NCBI GenBank assembly: GCA_963730285.1
Contig: CAVSQY010000014.1
Span: 62,001 to 126,000 of the forward strand
Reading direction: 5' to 3'
DNA: 64,000 nucleotides
From: JARDZU01 sp963730285
GTDB taxonomy: Bacteria; Actinomycetota; Acidimicrobiia; Spongiisociales; ZC4RG35
Below are positions 41,731 to 50,624 of the stretch, piece after piece. Under the pieces are notes generated by a model that saw only the letters and a program-made list of their open reading frames with translations, ran no database searches and had not been told where the DNA came from. Position numbers and translations under genes: made by a program. The number at the start of each line of letters is the position of its first letter. Position 1 is the stretch's first letter.

Positions 41731-42659
41731 GTCAGGCTCTCCAACAAGTCGACGTGATCGGGGACCTGATCGCCTGCAAACGCTCCGAATCCCGGTGTCG
41801 TCAGGATCTCGCCGTCGTTGGTGATTGCCAAGCCCTCGATCCCTGTTCCCCTCATGAGGTCGAAGCAGCGCTCCGATCCGGCGAGTAGGGCGGCTTTGGC
41901 ATGCGTTTCGGCGACCCATCCCTGTCCGGCCACTGCGGTGACGAGGGCGAGATCAGACTGTGAGGGATCGCCCGTCGCAGGATCGATCAGGTGATGCCGG
42001 TTCCGGTCGCCAATCGTCCATTGCCGTATGAGGCGGGTCGTGGTTGCCACCGCTCCCTCGGCGACGCCGAGCACGGCCAACGGCGCCGACCGATGCGGAT
42101 GATCAATGGAGACCGTCCAGTCGCCGCCATCGGGAGCGATGCCCGAAACTCTCACATCGCCTCCCAAATTCACGCATATCCCGGCGGCACCCGCCCCCTT
42201 TGCCTGCTCGGCGACCAGATCGGCAGCCAGGCCCTTGCCGATTCCGCCCGGGTCGAATCCCGTTCCGGGCGCGAGCATCACGGTGGGGCCAATCACGGTG
42301 ATCGGGCCTTGGCCAAGGTCCGTTATTGGCGACTCGACGCGGTCGGTCAACTGATCGAATGGCCGGTCGTAGCCGGCCCGGATCATGTCGCCGAGAACCG
42401 TGGGCTCGAAAAGCCCATCGGTCATCACTTTGGCGTCGATCGCCCGTCTGATCAACAGTGAGGTGTCATCCGAGACCAGCAATGGGGTCCCTGCGCGTCT
42501 ATTGAGGGTCGAGACCTCACTGTCGGGGAGAAATCGACTCCATCTCTGTTCGAGCTGATCGATGCGGTTGCGTGCGATGTCGATGAGGCCAACGGGGCCA
42601 CCGACGACCATGACATGGCAATCAGAGCCCATTGCCCGAAACTTCATTTCGGTCGTCAT
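41727..42659 (-). CDS. apbE: ApbE FMN transferase
   Basis: 310 residues from ATG 42659. The ApbE/DUF375 blocks are present: MGSDCHVMVVG at the N-terminus, LEQRWSRFLPDSEVSTLN, GFDPGGIGKGLAADLV and GICVNLGGDVRVSG, plus late ALVTAVAGQGWVAETHAKA. It attaches FMN covalently to Thr of exported flavoproteins such as FMN-binding domain proteins. No FMN-binding partner is visible in this window. It is coupled to the ferric-reductase-like gene. Confidence 0.9.
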   Translation of the reverse strand: MTTEMKFRAMGSDCHVMVVGGPVGLIDIARNRIDQLEQRWSRFLPDSEVSTLNRRAGTPLLVSDDTSLLIRRAIDAKVMTDGLFEPTVLGDMIRAGYDRPFDQLTDRVESPITDLGQGPITVIGPTVMLAPGTGFDPGGIGKGLAADLVAEQAKGAGAAGICVNLGGDVRVSGIAPDGGDWTVSIDHPHRSAPLAVLGVAEGAVATTTRLIRQWTIGDRNRHHLIDPATGDPSQSDLALVTAVAGQGWVAETHAKAALLAGSERCFDLMRGTGIEGLAITNDGEILTTPGFGAFAGDQVPDHVDLLESLT

Positions 42660-42663
42660 CGGC

Positions 42664-43032
42664 TCAGCTGCCGTGACTCGAGGTGAGCGCCCGTGAAGTC
42701 GACGAGACCGAGCTGGAAGCCGAAGAGGTGGACGCTGACGGGATAGCTCCCAGGTTGAGCGCCGAGCGCGGCACCATTTGGTAGTTGATGGCGCCATTGA
42801 GGTCCCTGGTGACGACTATCACCATGTCGGACGAAGTGTCGGCGGCCGCCTGAGCCGATGGTGTGGCATCGGTGGAGGCTGACCCGGAGGCGGCCGCCTG
42901 ATTTGTCATGACACCGACCAGTGCCAGAGCCGTTACTGCAGAAGCTGTTCCAGTGATGCGACGCGAGCGTCGGGCCGGGTGAGGTTTAGGTTTGCGCCCA
43001 CCGGGCGCAGAGGGGGCTCGATTGCGATCCAT
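42664..43032 (-). CDS. Small exported protein of the ApbE operon
   Basis: 122 residues from ATG 43032 (GGAG eight bases upstream). A long basic N-region (KPKPHPARRSRRITG) leads to one hydrophobic stretch (TASAVTALALVGVMTNQAAA) that could be a signal peptide cut at AAAS. The mature part is Ala/Ser/Thr-rich with MVIVVTRDLNGAINYQMVP in the middle. No family recognised. It ends five bases before the ApbE start. Confidence 0.65.
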   Translation of the reverse strand: MDRNRAPSAPGGRKPKPHPARRSRRITGTASAVTALALVGVMTNQAAASGSASTDATPSAQAAADTSSDMVIVVTRDLNGAINYQMVPRSALNLGAIPSASTSSASSSVSSTSRALTSSHGS

Positions 43033-43154
43033 GATTGATTTCTCCGGGTCTGTTTCTGGCATCGATCATCGAAGCTCAGGCTTAGGGCAAGCTGAGAGCG
43101 GTCTGGGCCGAGACAGTGAGTTGAGCGACGGTCCACTCGGTGTTGTCGGCCCTC

Positions 43155-44315
43155 TCAGGGCCAGACGAGGTCGACTCCGCCCTGGTCCAACAAGCTCTGG
43201 ACCGCCGACTGAAGCTCCCCGGACGTGATCCGCTCCTCGAGGTATCTTCCCGGGCAGGTGGTGGCGGCATAGTCGCGGTGACCCGCGATTCGGGTGACCG
43301 GAACGTCATACTCCTCCGCGGCCCAGGCCAACACCCTCTCCAGCGACTGGAGCTGTGCGGCAGTGGGATGCTCGACCTCGAAGTTCCCCTCGACCACAAC
43401 GAGGAAGTGCCCGGAGGTGTCGTAGCTGGTGCCGGTGTCACCTCGATATGCCGGGTCACGCCCTTCGTAGACAGTGCCGTCGATGCCGATCAACAGGTGA
43501 TAGGCGATGTCGGCCCATCCCTGGCCATCCATGTGCCAGTTCTGCCATCCGCGGAACTGTGCCGGGCCGGTCACACCGGTTTGAGTCCCGGCATGATGAA
43601 CGGTGATTCTGTCGATGGTGTGCGGTACCAGACGGCTGGTGTCGGCCGGTCTGGCTCCCCAAGTTTCCCGCCCCTGGACCACGACCACAGGAACCGGTCG
43701 TGGTGGCGGGGTGGTCGAGGTGAGTCCAAGGGCCCGGGTGAGAAAGGTTGCCATCTCCGCTCGCGAGACCGGTTGGTCTGGGCAAAAGCGGTCGTTCACC
43801 GGTGGATCGCATCCCACGGTCACCCCCGCGTCGGCGATGCGGTTGATGGCCCGTTCGAACAGCGAGCCGTCGTCATCGATGAAGTGGTCCATTACCGGGG
43901 CCGGATAGCCGAACGACCGGGCCATCATTGCTGCCATCTCGCCGCGACTCATCGTCCGCTCCGGGCAGAACTCGTTGTTTGCGGGTGGGTTGCACCCGAG
44001 CGTGATGCCGGCTTCGGCGATCCGATTGATCGCCGACTCGAAGACATTGCCGTCGTCGTCGTCGAAGAAGTCGGTTTGGTCGGCCGGCAGGTCGAGTGAT
44101 CTCGAGATGAAGGCGGCCATCTGCCCTCTGGTCACGGTCTGATCCGGACAAAACCTGTCATTCGTCGGAGGGTTGCATCCGTTGGTGATTCCGGCCGCGC
44201 TGATGGCTTCGATGTTGCCCTCGTGGACGCTTCCATCGTCGTCGAGGAATGTCCCACCGGGTGGCAGCACGGCCAACCAGAGGGCCAGCAGCAGGGTCAC
44301 GAAGGTGCCATTCAT
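43155..44315 (-). CDS. SLH-domain N-acetylmuramoyl-L-alanine amidase
   Basis: 386 residues. A signal-like stretch (TFVTLLLALWLAVLP) precedes three SLH-type repeats of about 53 residues, each DDDG...AI..I..AGIT.GCNPP...FCP...V.RG.MA, probably anchoring it to the wall. A Pro linker leads to an amidase_2/PGRP domain: TVHHAG (zinc His), AYHLLIG, a Tyr near YEGRDPAYR, and GHRDYAATTCPGRYL (zinc His and Cys). It would cleave the bond between MurNAc and L-Ala. The Cys pair in each repeat is the Acidimicrobiia-like signature. Confidence 0.92.
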   Translation of the reverse strand: MNGTFVTLLLALWLAVLPPGGTFLDDDGSVHEGNIEAISAAGITNGCNPPTNDRFCPDQTVTRGQMAAFISRSLDLPADQTDFFDDDDGNVFESAINRIAEAGITLGCNPPANNEFCPERTMSRGEMAAMMARSFGYPAPVMDHFIDDDGSLFERAINRIADAGVTVGCDPPVNDRFCPDQPVSRAEMATFLTRALGLTSTTPPPRPVPVVVVQGRETWGARPADTSRLVPHTIDRITVHHAGTQTGVTGPAQFRGWQNWHMDGQGWADIAYHLLIGIDGTVYEGRDPAYRGDTGTSYDTSGHFLVVVEGNFEVEHPTAAQLQSLERVLAWAAEEYDVPVTRIAGHRDYAATTCPGRYLEERITSGELQSAVQSLLDQGGVDLVWP

Positions 44316-44462
44316 AGGCTGAACCTGAGGTCGGACGTCGTGGACAGGAAGCCGAGACTACCGGCGATGGCAGTGCCTCATGCAGAACGGAGCGCTCGGC
44401 TGCGTCTTGATCCAAATGCTCAGAACTGTCGATAGGATCGCCGCCACCCGGATCAGTACCAG

Positions 44463-44761
44463 ATGGTCTGTCCCCCGGAGATGCTCGCAAGGAGGTCGCA
44501 GGCCCTGAGGGCCTTGGAGGCTGCGGGCCGGTCGAGGACCCTGATCTGGATCGAATCGGGATGGTCGGCGGTGGGACGGTCCTCTACCCGTCTTTGCATC
44601 TCAACCTGGCCGATGTCTACAGGCGGCTTGGCGAGGACAGGCCTGCCAGGCTCCACGTCGAGCGCGGGAGGGAAGCCCTGAACGACGTCGAGCCGGATGG
44701 TTACGCCGAAATGATCCGCCAGGCACTCGACCGGGTTGAAGCGAGATTGAAAGGCCGCTAA
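44463..44761 (+). pseudogene. TPR-like small protein, frameshifted
   Basis: ATG 44463 opens MVCPPEMLARRSQALRALEA and RTLIWIESGWSAVG. From about 44575 the neighbouring frame continues TVLYPSLHLNLADVYRRLGE, DRPARLHVERGREAL and DGYAEMIRQALDRVEARL, a tetratricopeptide-like helix pair. One G missing from the run near 44572-44575 would join them into about 100 residues. Its stop overlaps the convergent sulfurtransferase stop. Confidence 0.65.
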
Positions 44762-45627
44762 CGCTCGATGGGAGCCTGAACGAGGTTGCCCCACTCGGTC
44801 CAGGAACCGTCGTAGTTGCGCACCGAGACGAAACCGAGCAGATGATCGAGGACGAACCAAGTGTGGCTGGAGCGCTCTCCAATGCGGCAGTAGGCGATGA
44901 CGTTGTCGTCCGATCCCAGACCCACTTCCGTCCGGTAGATCGCATCGAGCTCATCCCTGGCCTTGAAGGTCCCGTCCTCGTTGGCCGCTCGTTTCCAGGG
45001 CACGTTCGAAGCCCCGGGTATGTGCCCGCCACGCAAGGCCCCCTCCTGTGGGTAGTTCGACATATGAAGCAGCTCGCCGCTGAACTCCTCCGGGGACCGG
45101 ACATCGACCAGACGCCCTCCCGCCGAGACATGATCGGCCACCTCGCCCCGGAACGCCCGGATAGAGGCGTCATCCCGCTCGACCACCGGGTAGGTGGTCG
45201 TCGAGCGCTCCGGTAGGTCGGTGGTCAACTCCCGGCCCTGCTCGATCCACTTCTGCCGGCCACCGTCGAGGAGCCTGGTGTCCTCGTGACCGAACAGCGT
45301 GAATACCCAGAGTGCGTACGCCGCCCACCAATTGAAATTGTCCCCGTAGAACACAATCGTGTCGTCTCGGCCGATCCCCTTGTCGGACATCAACTGGGCA
45401 AACGCTGAGGAATCCCGATAGTCACGGACCACGGGGTCGTTCAGCTCGGTGTGCCAGTCGACCTTGACCGCGCCGGGGATGTGACCGGTCTCATAGAGCA
45501 ATATGTCCTCGTCGGACTCGACGACGACCAGCCCCGGATCGTCGAGGTGCTCGGCCAGCCACTCAGTGGACACCAGCTTCTCCGGGTGCGCGTACCGTTC
45601 GAATTTGGCCGTCTTATCGTGTCCCAT
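44758..45627 (-). CDS. Thiosulfate/3-mercaptopyruvate sulfurtransferase
   Basis: About 289 residues with two rhodanese domains. The C-terminal active loop AYCRIGERSSHTWF carries the catalytic Cys; the N-terminal domain is inactive (FYGDNFNWWAAY). GHIPGAVKVDW and GGHIPGASNVPW are the domain hallmarks, and CRIGERSSH matches the SseA/CysA group. It transfers sulfane sulfur. It is divergent from SufE, a pairing like sseA-SufE in mycobacteria. The start is ATG 45627, though an ATG at 45630 fits as well. Confidence 0.92.
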   Translation of the reverse strand: MGHDKTAKFERYAHPEKLVSTEWLAEHLDDPGLVVVESDEDILLYETGHIPGAVKVDWHTELNDPVVRDYRDSSAFAQLMSDKGIGRDDTIVFYGDNFNWWAAYALWVFTLFGHEDTRLLDGGRQKWIEQGRELTTDLPERSTTTYPVVERDDASIRAFRGEVADHVSAGGRLVDVRSPEEFSGELLHMSNYPQEGALRGGHIPGASNVPWKRAANEDGTFKARDELDAIYRTEVGLGSDDNVIAYCRIGERSSHTWFVLDHLLGFVSVRNYDGSWTEWGNLVQAPIER

Positions 45628-45692
45628 CATGACCAATCACTCCCTAGCCTCGGAATTTGCACTATCTGGGTAGTGCTTAATGGAAGGTGACG

Positions 45693-46115
45693 ATGACTGC
45701 AAGCGAAAGACTGTTGAAGGTGGCCGAGATGTTTGCAGCGGTCCCCAAGGAGGTCAGGCTCGAGGCGCTCCTCGACTACTCGCGACGTCTCCCGGACCTG
45801 CCCTCCCGCCTGGACGATCACCCCGAGCTGATGGAGTCGGTCCCGGAGTGTCAGACACCGTTCTCGATGCTCGTCGAGCAGGAGAACGGCGGTGTGCGTC
45901 TCTTCTTCAAGGTGCCTCCGCAGGCGCCCACCGTGCGAGGGTATGCCGGGATACTCCATGAAGCCCTGGATGGTGCTCCCGCGGACGAGATCCTCGAGGT
46001 GCCCAACGACTTCTATCAGCGCATGGGCCTGCAGGAGGCCGTGTCTGGGCAGCGTTTGCGTGGGATGGGCGCCATCCTCGCTCGGCTGAAGACCCAAGTG
46101 GCCGCACTGGGCTGA
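45693..46115 (+). CDS. sufE: SufE family sulfur acceptor
   Basis: 140 residues. VPECQTPF holds the Cys (about residue 53) that takes sulfur from a cysteine desulfurase; RLPDLPSRLDDHPE and the C-terminal QRLRGMGAILARLK are family blocks. I chose ATG 45693, six bases after GGAAGG; the GTG at 45687 is too close. Its neighbour is a sulfurtransferase, so this locus handles persulfide transfer to Fe-S or other acceptors. Confidence 0.92.
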   Translation: MTASERLLKVAEMFAAVPKEVRLEALLDYSRRLPDLPSRLDDHPELMESVPECQTPFSMLVEQENGGVRLFFKVPPQAPTVRGYAGILHEALDGAPADEILEVPNDFYQRMGLQEAVSGQRLRGMGAILARLKTQVAALG

Positions 46116-46118
46116 TGC

Positions 46119-46877
46119 TCAGGGCGCGTCGTCGAAGATGATCGACATGCATGTCAGACCACCGTCGGCAGCCTGAAATTCGGAAATGTCGATCGGGTCG
46201 GGCTCGAAGCCGCGGGAGGCGAGCATCTCGGTGGTCCGTGGTGCAGAGGCAGTGACCAGCACCCGCTCGGCTGCGAGGGGAAGTGCGCTGAATCTCATAC
46301 GCTCCTCGGGGTGCTCGTAGACGATGTCGAGGTCGGTCAACCTCCCCTCGTCCACCGTATCGGGTGTGACAACCACGGTGCGATTGCCAACCGGGAGCAC
46401 GGCCGACTTGAGGTGAAGGGCTCCGTGAACGGGAACAGGGACCAGCTCCATGCCCTGGTCGCGAACAATTCCGGACATCTGGTCGATGGCCCCCTGATTG
46501 GTGCGTCCGGAAAGGCCCACGAAGACGATGTTGCCCATGATGAGCACATCTCCGCCGTCGATCGTGGCCGGTGCTTGGATCTCCACCAGCGGGAACCGGT
46601 CGGCGAGCCGGGCAGCGACAGCCTTCGTCTCACCTCTCCTGGCCGGCGCACCGGACCTGGTCATGATTGCGATCGAGCCAAGGATCACCGCCGTGTCCTC
46701 GACGAAGACACAGTCGGGGTAGCCGGGTGCGGCCGGGACGCGTTCCAGAGTGAGGCCCGCCGCGGCCAGTCGCTCGGTGTATGAGTGGTGTTGGTCCCTG
46801 GCGCGACCGACATCCAGCTCGACGCTTGGATCATGGGTGATTGCCAGGTGAAAGGTGTCCGGCACTCCCCGGACCAT
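46119..46877 (-). CDS. Dimethylargininase / arginine deiminase family protein
   Basis: 252 residues from ATG 46877; a GTG at 46889 is an alternative. Guanidino-modifying fold: CVFVEDTAVI (acidic substrate residues), TIDGGDVLIMG, HLKS with His155, and DGGLTCMSI with the nucleophilic Cys243. It probably hydrolyses methylated arginine (DDAH) to citrulline and an amine. It ends three bases from the convergent SufE stop. Confidence 0.9.
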   Translation of the reverse strand: MVRGVPDTFHLAITHDPSVELDVGRARDQHHSYTERLAAAGLTLERVPAAPGYPDCVFVEDTAVILGSIAIMTRSGAPARRGETKAVAARLADRFPLVEIQAPATIDGGDVLIMGNIVFVGLSGRTNQGAIDQMSGIVRDQGMELVPVPVHGALHLKSAVLPVGNRTVVVTPDTVDEGRLTDLDIVYEHPEERMRFSALPLAAERVLVTASAPRTTEMLASRGFEPDPIDISEFQAADGGLTCMSIIFDDAP

Positions 46878-46914
46878 GGCGATTGGCACACCTGGGATGC
46901 TAAGCGGTCTGAGG

Positions 46915-48189
46915 TCAGATCTTGGCCGACGGGGCCCCGATGCCGTCTTCATCGACAGGCCCGAGCAATCTGGTGCGATCGATCGAAGCCAGACTCCTGA
47001 AGGTGGCCACAGCCGACACCAGAACCGCGGCACCTCCGAGCCCCAAGGCCCAACGGGCGCCGGCATGCTCACCTATCCAACCCATGATCGGTCCACCGAT
47101 CGGAGTGGAACCGAGGAATGCGACAGCCCAGAATCCCATCACTCGGCCTCTCATCTCCGGCGCCGCCGCCAACTGGAGGGTGGAGTTGCCCAGTGCGATG
47201 AACGACACCCCGGCGGCTCCAAGCGCCACCATGGAGGCGACGGTCATCCACAATGTCGGGGACACGGAGGTGAGGATCTGAAGGGCTCCGAACACGGCTG
47301 CAATGCGAGCAAGCGACACGGCCGGCCGGTTCTGCCTGGAGGCCGTGAACAGCCCACCGGCCACCGCCCCGGCTCCCATGGCTGAGGTCATGGCAGCAAA
47401 GGTCCGGGCATCGCCGTCGAAGGTGAACCGGGCGAGGAGTGGCAAGACGACCTGGTATTCGTAGGCGAGGGTCCCGGCCACCGCCATCAGGAGGAGGGGG
47501 GTCAACACCTCGGGTGTGGACCGTATGTAGCGCAGTCCCTCACGGAGCTGGCCGGGTCGGCGCACTTGTCGCGGAGGTGTCTCCAGCTCGTCGGTCGACA
47601 TCAGGTTCAGGGCGACGATCACCGCCAGATAGGTCGCCGCATTGACCGCGAAACACCAACCGATGCCTATGCCGACGATCAAGAGCCCGGCAACTGCAGG
47701 GCCCACCACCCGGGCCGCATTGACCAGCGCCGAGTGGAGGCTGAGGGCATTGGTCAGCCGGTCCCGTCCCACCATTTCGAGGACGAACGTCTGTCGGGTC
47801 GGGTTGTCGATGCTGGCGGCCATGCCCAGGATGAAGGCAAGGATGTAAACCATCCACAATGCGACCACCCCGGTCAGTACCACGGCTCCCAATGCCGCCG
47901 CACAGGCCATGGCAAGGGACTGGGTGACCAGCAGCATGCGTCGTTTGTCGACCCGGTCGGTGATCACACCTCCGAGAGGTCCCAGCACCAGCACCGGGAG
48001 GAATTGCAGAGCCGTCACCAAGCCAACCGCAGTGCCGCTGTTCGTGAGGTCGAGCACGAGCCAGGCTTGGGCGACACGTTGGATCCAGGTGCCGGTGAGT
48101 GAGATCCCCTGACCGATGTAGTACAGGCGGTAGTTGCGGACCTGTAGGGAGGAGAAGGTTCCCCGGAAGGTTCGAAGCTTGTCGGTCAC
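46915..48189 (-). CDS. MFS exporter of the EntS/MFS_3 group
   Basis: 424 residues, about 12 membrane segments. The N-terminus NYRLYYIGQGISLTGTWIQR is the MFS_3 hallmark; GGVITDRVDKRRML is the A motif; NPTRQTFVLEMV is also typical. Such carriers export siderophores or drugs. It overlaps the MarR gene by ATGA, so it is probably under MarR control. Confidence 0.9.
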   Translation of the reverse strand: MTDKLRTFRGTFSSLQVRNYRLYYIGQGISLTGTWIQRVAQAWLVLDLTNSGTAVGLVTALQFLPVLVLGPLGGVITDRVDKRRMLLVTQSLAMACAAALGAVVLTGVVALWMVYILAFILGMAASIDNPTRQTFVLEMVGRDRLTNALSLHSALVNAARVVGPAVAGLLIVGIGIGWCFAVNAATYLAVIVALNLMSTDELETPPRQVRRPGQLREGLRYIRSTPEVLTPLLLMAVAGTLAYEYQVVLPLLARFTFDGDARTFAAMTSAMGAGAVAGGLFTASRQNRPAVSLARIAAVFGALQILTSVSPTLWMTVASMVALGAAGVSFIALGNSTLQLAAAPEMRGRVMGFWAVAFLGSTPIGGPIMGWIGEHAGARWALGLGGAAVLVSAVATFRSLASIDRTRLLGPVDEDGIGAPSAKI

Positions 48190-48626
48190 TCTTCGATCAT
48201 TCGATCGAGTAGCCGCACCGCCACACGAAGCTGCTCGCGTTCGGTCGGATCAAGCAGGGCAATCTGTTGTGCGAGAAAGGTGGAGCGGGCCTGTCGTGCA
48301 ATTTCGATCATCGACTCGGCTGTCTCGGTGATCTTGGCCATCGTCGACCTGGCATCGTCGGGATCGGTGATACGGCTCACCAAGCCCCTCTCCTCGAGAC
48401 GTCCCACTATGCCCGTGATGCTGGGCGGACTGACGAGCTCGATGCGCGCCAGGTCCCCCATTCGAAGCGGCCCGGACCGGTGGAGGGTGGCGAGGACCGA
48501 CCTCTGTGATGGTGTGAGGCCTCCAGCAGCCTGCTGGCGAAGCCGACGGGCCAGGCGCCCGATGACCAACCGCAAGGAATCGGCCAAGTCGATCTCGGTC
48601 GTCGCGGTGATCTCATTGCCCGGCAT
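48186..48626 (-). CDS. MarR-family repressor
   Basis: 146 residues. Winged-helix core: GLTPSQRSVLATLHRSGPLR, LARIELVSPPSITGIVGRLE and GLVSRITDPDDAR (wing with DxR). It is first in a two-gene operon with an MFS exporter, so it should sense the exported compound. A TTAGC-N3-GCTAA palindrome is five bases upstream of its start codon. Confidence 0.95.
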   Translation of the reverse strand: MPGNEITATTEIDLADSLRLVIGRLARRLRQQAAGGLTPSQRSVLATLHRSGPLRMGDLARIELVSPPSITGIVGRLEERGLVSRITDPDDARSTMAKITETAESMIEIARQARSTFLAQQIALLDPTEREQLRVAVRLLDRMIEE

Positions 48627-48630
48627 CTAA

Positions 48631-48643
48631 TTAGCCATGCTAA
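48631..48643. promoter_or_regulatory. Candidate MarR operator
   Basis: TTAGCCATGCTAA, 5-bp arms TTAGC/GCTAA, five bases from the MarR ATG. On the minus strand it overlaps TA-rich hexamers that could be the -10 box. Confidence 0.6.
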
Positions 48644-48692
48644 CCAAATCTGGGACAACGGCCCAATTGGGAAAGGGGGCTGTGTTGGCGCC

Positions 48693-49058
48693 TCAGCCGT
48701 CGACGCTGACGCTCCGGTACATCCCCTTCTCGTAATGATCCACCAACTGCCCTTCGTCGTTGGCCGCGACGATGCGACAGCTGAAGGTGTAGGTGCCTGG
48801 GGGAAGGTCGACCGCAAGGGTGGCGTCGGTGCCAGGGGCCACCAGCCCGGTGGCGGCCACCACCTCACCCGAGTCGTTGGTGATGACGAGAGTGTGGTTG
48901 TACTCGCCCGTGTTGTGGATAGCGATCGAGCCGCTGTCTGCGGAGAGATGGCTCGGGCCGCCGACGGACCACTCGTGCAGGTTGAAGCCGGAGTCAGTCG
49001 CCTGGGTCGCGCTGCATGCGGCGAGAAGGATGAACGCCAGCGTCAGTCGCCTCATCAT
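48693..49058 (-). CDS. Cupredoxin-like lipoprotein
   Basis: 121 residues. MMRRLTLAFILLAACS gives a lipobox Cys near residue 15. The beta domain has NHTLVITNDSG (candidate Cu His), then YTFSC, DHYEKGM: Cys, His and Met in the order of a blue-copper site, but with about 12 extra residues between Cys and His. Copper binding is inferred. The ATG overlaps the sensor kinase stop (ATGA), so this is the last gene of a kinase-cupredoxin operon. Confidence 0.75.
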   Translation of the reverse strand: MMRRLTLAFILLAACSATQATDSGFNLHEWSVGGPSHLSADSGSIAIHNTGEYNHTLVITNDSGEVVAATGLVAPGTDATLAVDLPPGTYTFSCRIVAANDEGQLVDHYEKGMYRSVSVDG

Positions 49059-50563
49059 CTCACTCCAACCGGGTGGCGAACGGTGGCGACCGGTATGGCG
49101 ATCTGAAAGACCGTGTGATGCTTGGAGCTCTGCACAGCAATCGAGCCCCAAAGGGCATCCACGATCATCCTGGCCATGTAGAGACCGAGCCCGGTTCCCG
49201 AGCTGAAGCTCGACTTCTCGAACTTCTCGAAAATGCGCGGCAGGAACTCAGGGTCGATGCCAGGTCCGTCGTCGGTCACGGTCAGGAAGACCGCGGATGC
49301 CGGGCGCTCACCGACTTCGAGGTCCGGATCCGTCATGGAGCCCAGCCCACAGCCGACGGTCACGTTGGCGGCCCCATGAGTGAGGGCGTTGTCGACCAGG
49401 GAGGCGACGACCAATCCGAGTGCCTTGGTGTCGGTGCGAACCATGATGTGGTCGTGGTTGTGGCCTCGGGGATCGGCCTGCGCCGACGGGTGGGCGACGA
49501 TGGCCGACCGACAAGCCAACTCCATCGGGACTTCGTCCAGCTGATACGACAATCCTCGGTTCTCGATTCTGGCGACGGCAAGGATCTGATCGATGATCTC
49601 CAGGAGTCGCCCACTCTCCTTGATCATGGATTCGAGCAGTGACTCCCGCTCCTCGCCGGTCAGGTCGGTCCCCTGGAGTAGCTGGGCGCCTGTGACCACG
49701 CTCGTCAGGGGCGTTCGAAGCTCGTGATTGATCATCAGCACGAATTCGGATCGAATCCTGATCTTCTCCTCGGCCAGGGCCAGGGCCTGCTCCGCCTGAT
49801 TCCGGGCCTCGGCCAACTTGACGTTGGTCGCCTCCAATTCGGCGGAGTGCTGGCGCAACAGCTCGGACTCCAACTCCACCTTCTGGTATCGACGCGTGAC
49901 CCGGGTGTGACCGACGAGCACGACCACTGACAGCACGGCGAATATGGCCGCCAGGCCGAGGAGTTGAATCGTCTCGGGGTCGATTCTCCCCGGCGGGGTG
50001 CGCCGGCTGAGCAAGGCGGCCACGTCGTAGTACAGGAGCACGGACTGATCGCCGTTGCCGAGTGGCGAGACCACCTGATACAGCACGCTTCCCGCCGGCC
50101 AAGAGACGACGCCATCCAACATCAGGTCCTCGTCGACTGCACCGGCAAGGGCGGCAAAACGGTGCTGGCTTGCACCAAACATGACCAGGGGGTTTTCGAT
50201 GTGCTCACCGACCATGGGGTCGGAGGTAGAGGCCAGCACCATCCCCTCGGCATCGATCAATGACACGACTTCGATGCCCAGCGCGTTGCGCGCAACCCTT
50301 ACCCCATCGTGGAGGTCGCCGGCTGCGTCGATCAGCTCCCCGGCGCGGCTCGAGTCGTTGACGAAGACCACTCCCTCGCCCACCGGTGCGTTGGCCCGGC
50401 GCTGGACGACGATCGCCGCCACCACTGCGGCGACGGTGAGTAGTGCGCAGACGGCACCAAGAACCATCAGCCAACTCGAAGGTCGTCGCAGACCGGTGGA
50501 TTTCCTCGATGTCACATGGAGAAATCGGCATGAGATTTCCAATTCTTGAGGAAAGGGCCCCAT
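49055..50563 (-). CDS. Membrane sensor histidine kinase
   Basis: 502 residues. TM1 at about 31-52 (LMVLGAVCALLTVAAVVAAI) and TM2 at about 205-222 (LLGLAAIFAVLSVVVLVG) enclose an extracytoplasmic sensor of ~150 residues. A coiled coil (VELESELLRQHSAELEATN) leads to the H-box MINHELRTPLTSVV (His about 279), N-box SLVDNALTHGA, G1 TDDGPGI and G2 GTGLGLYMA. No response regulator is adjacent; its operon partner is the cupredoxin-like lipoprotein, a possible metal or redox input. Confidence 0.92.
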   Translation of the reverse strand: MGPFPQELEISCRFLHVTSRKSTGLRRPSSWLMVLGAVCALLTVAAVVAAIVVQRRANAPVGEGVVFVNDSSRAGELIDAAGDLHDGVRVARNALGIEVVSLIDAEGMVLASTSDPMVGEHIENPLVMFGASQHRFAALAGAVDEDLMLDGVVSWPAGSVLYQVVSPLGNGDQSVLLYYDVAALLSRRTPPGRIDPETIQLLGLAAIFAVLSVVVLVGHTRVTRRYQKVELESELLRQHSAELEATNVKLAEARNQAEQALALAEEKIRIRSEFVLMINHELRTPLTSVVTGAQLLQGTDLTGEERESLLESMIKESGRLLEIIDQILAVARIENRGLSYQLDEVPMELACRSAIVAHPSAQADPRGHNHDHIMVRTDTKALGLVVASLVDNALTHGAANVTVGCGLGSMTDPDLEVGERPASAVFLTVTDDGPGIDPEFLPRIFEKFEKSSFSSGTGLGLYMARMIVDALWGSIAVQSSKHHTVFQIAIPVATVRHPVGVR

Positions 50564-50624
50564 CGTCGATCGGATTTTGGATGGTGGCGCATCGGTGAGC
50601 GACCAGGTCTAACCTCGCCGCCAC

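Noticed and set aside
43148..43162. GGCCCT-CTC-AGGGCC hairpin at the amidase stop
   Set aside because: It is a 6-bp stem overlapping the coding end without a T-tract; too weak to list as a terminator.
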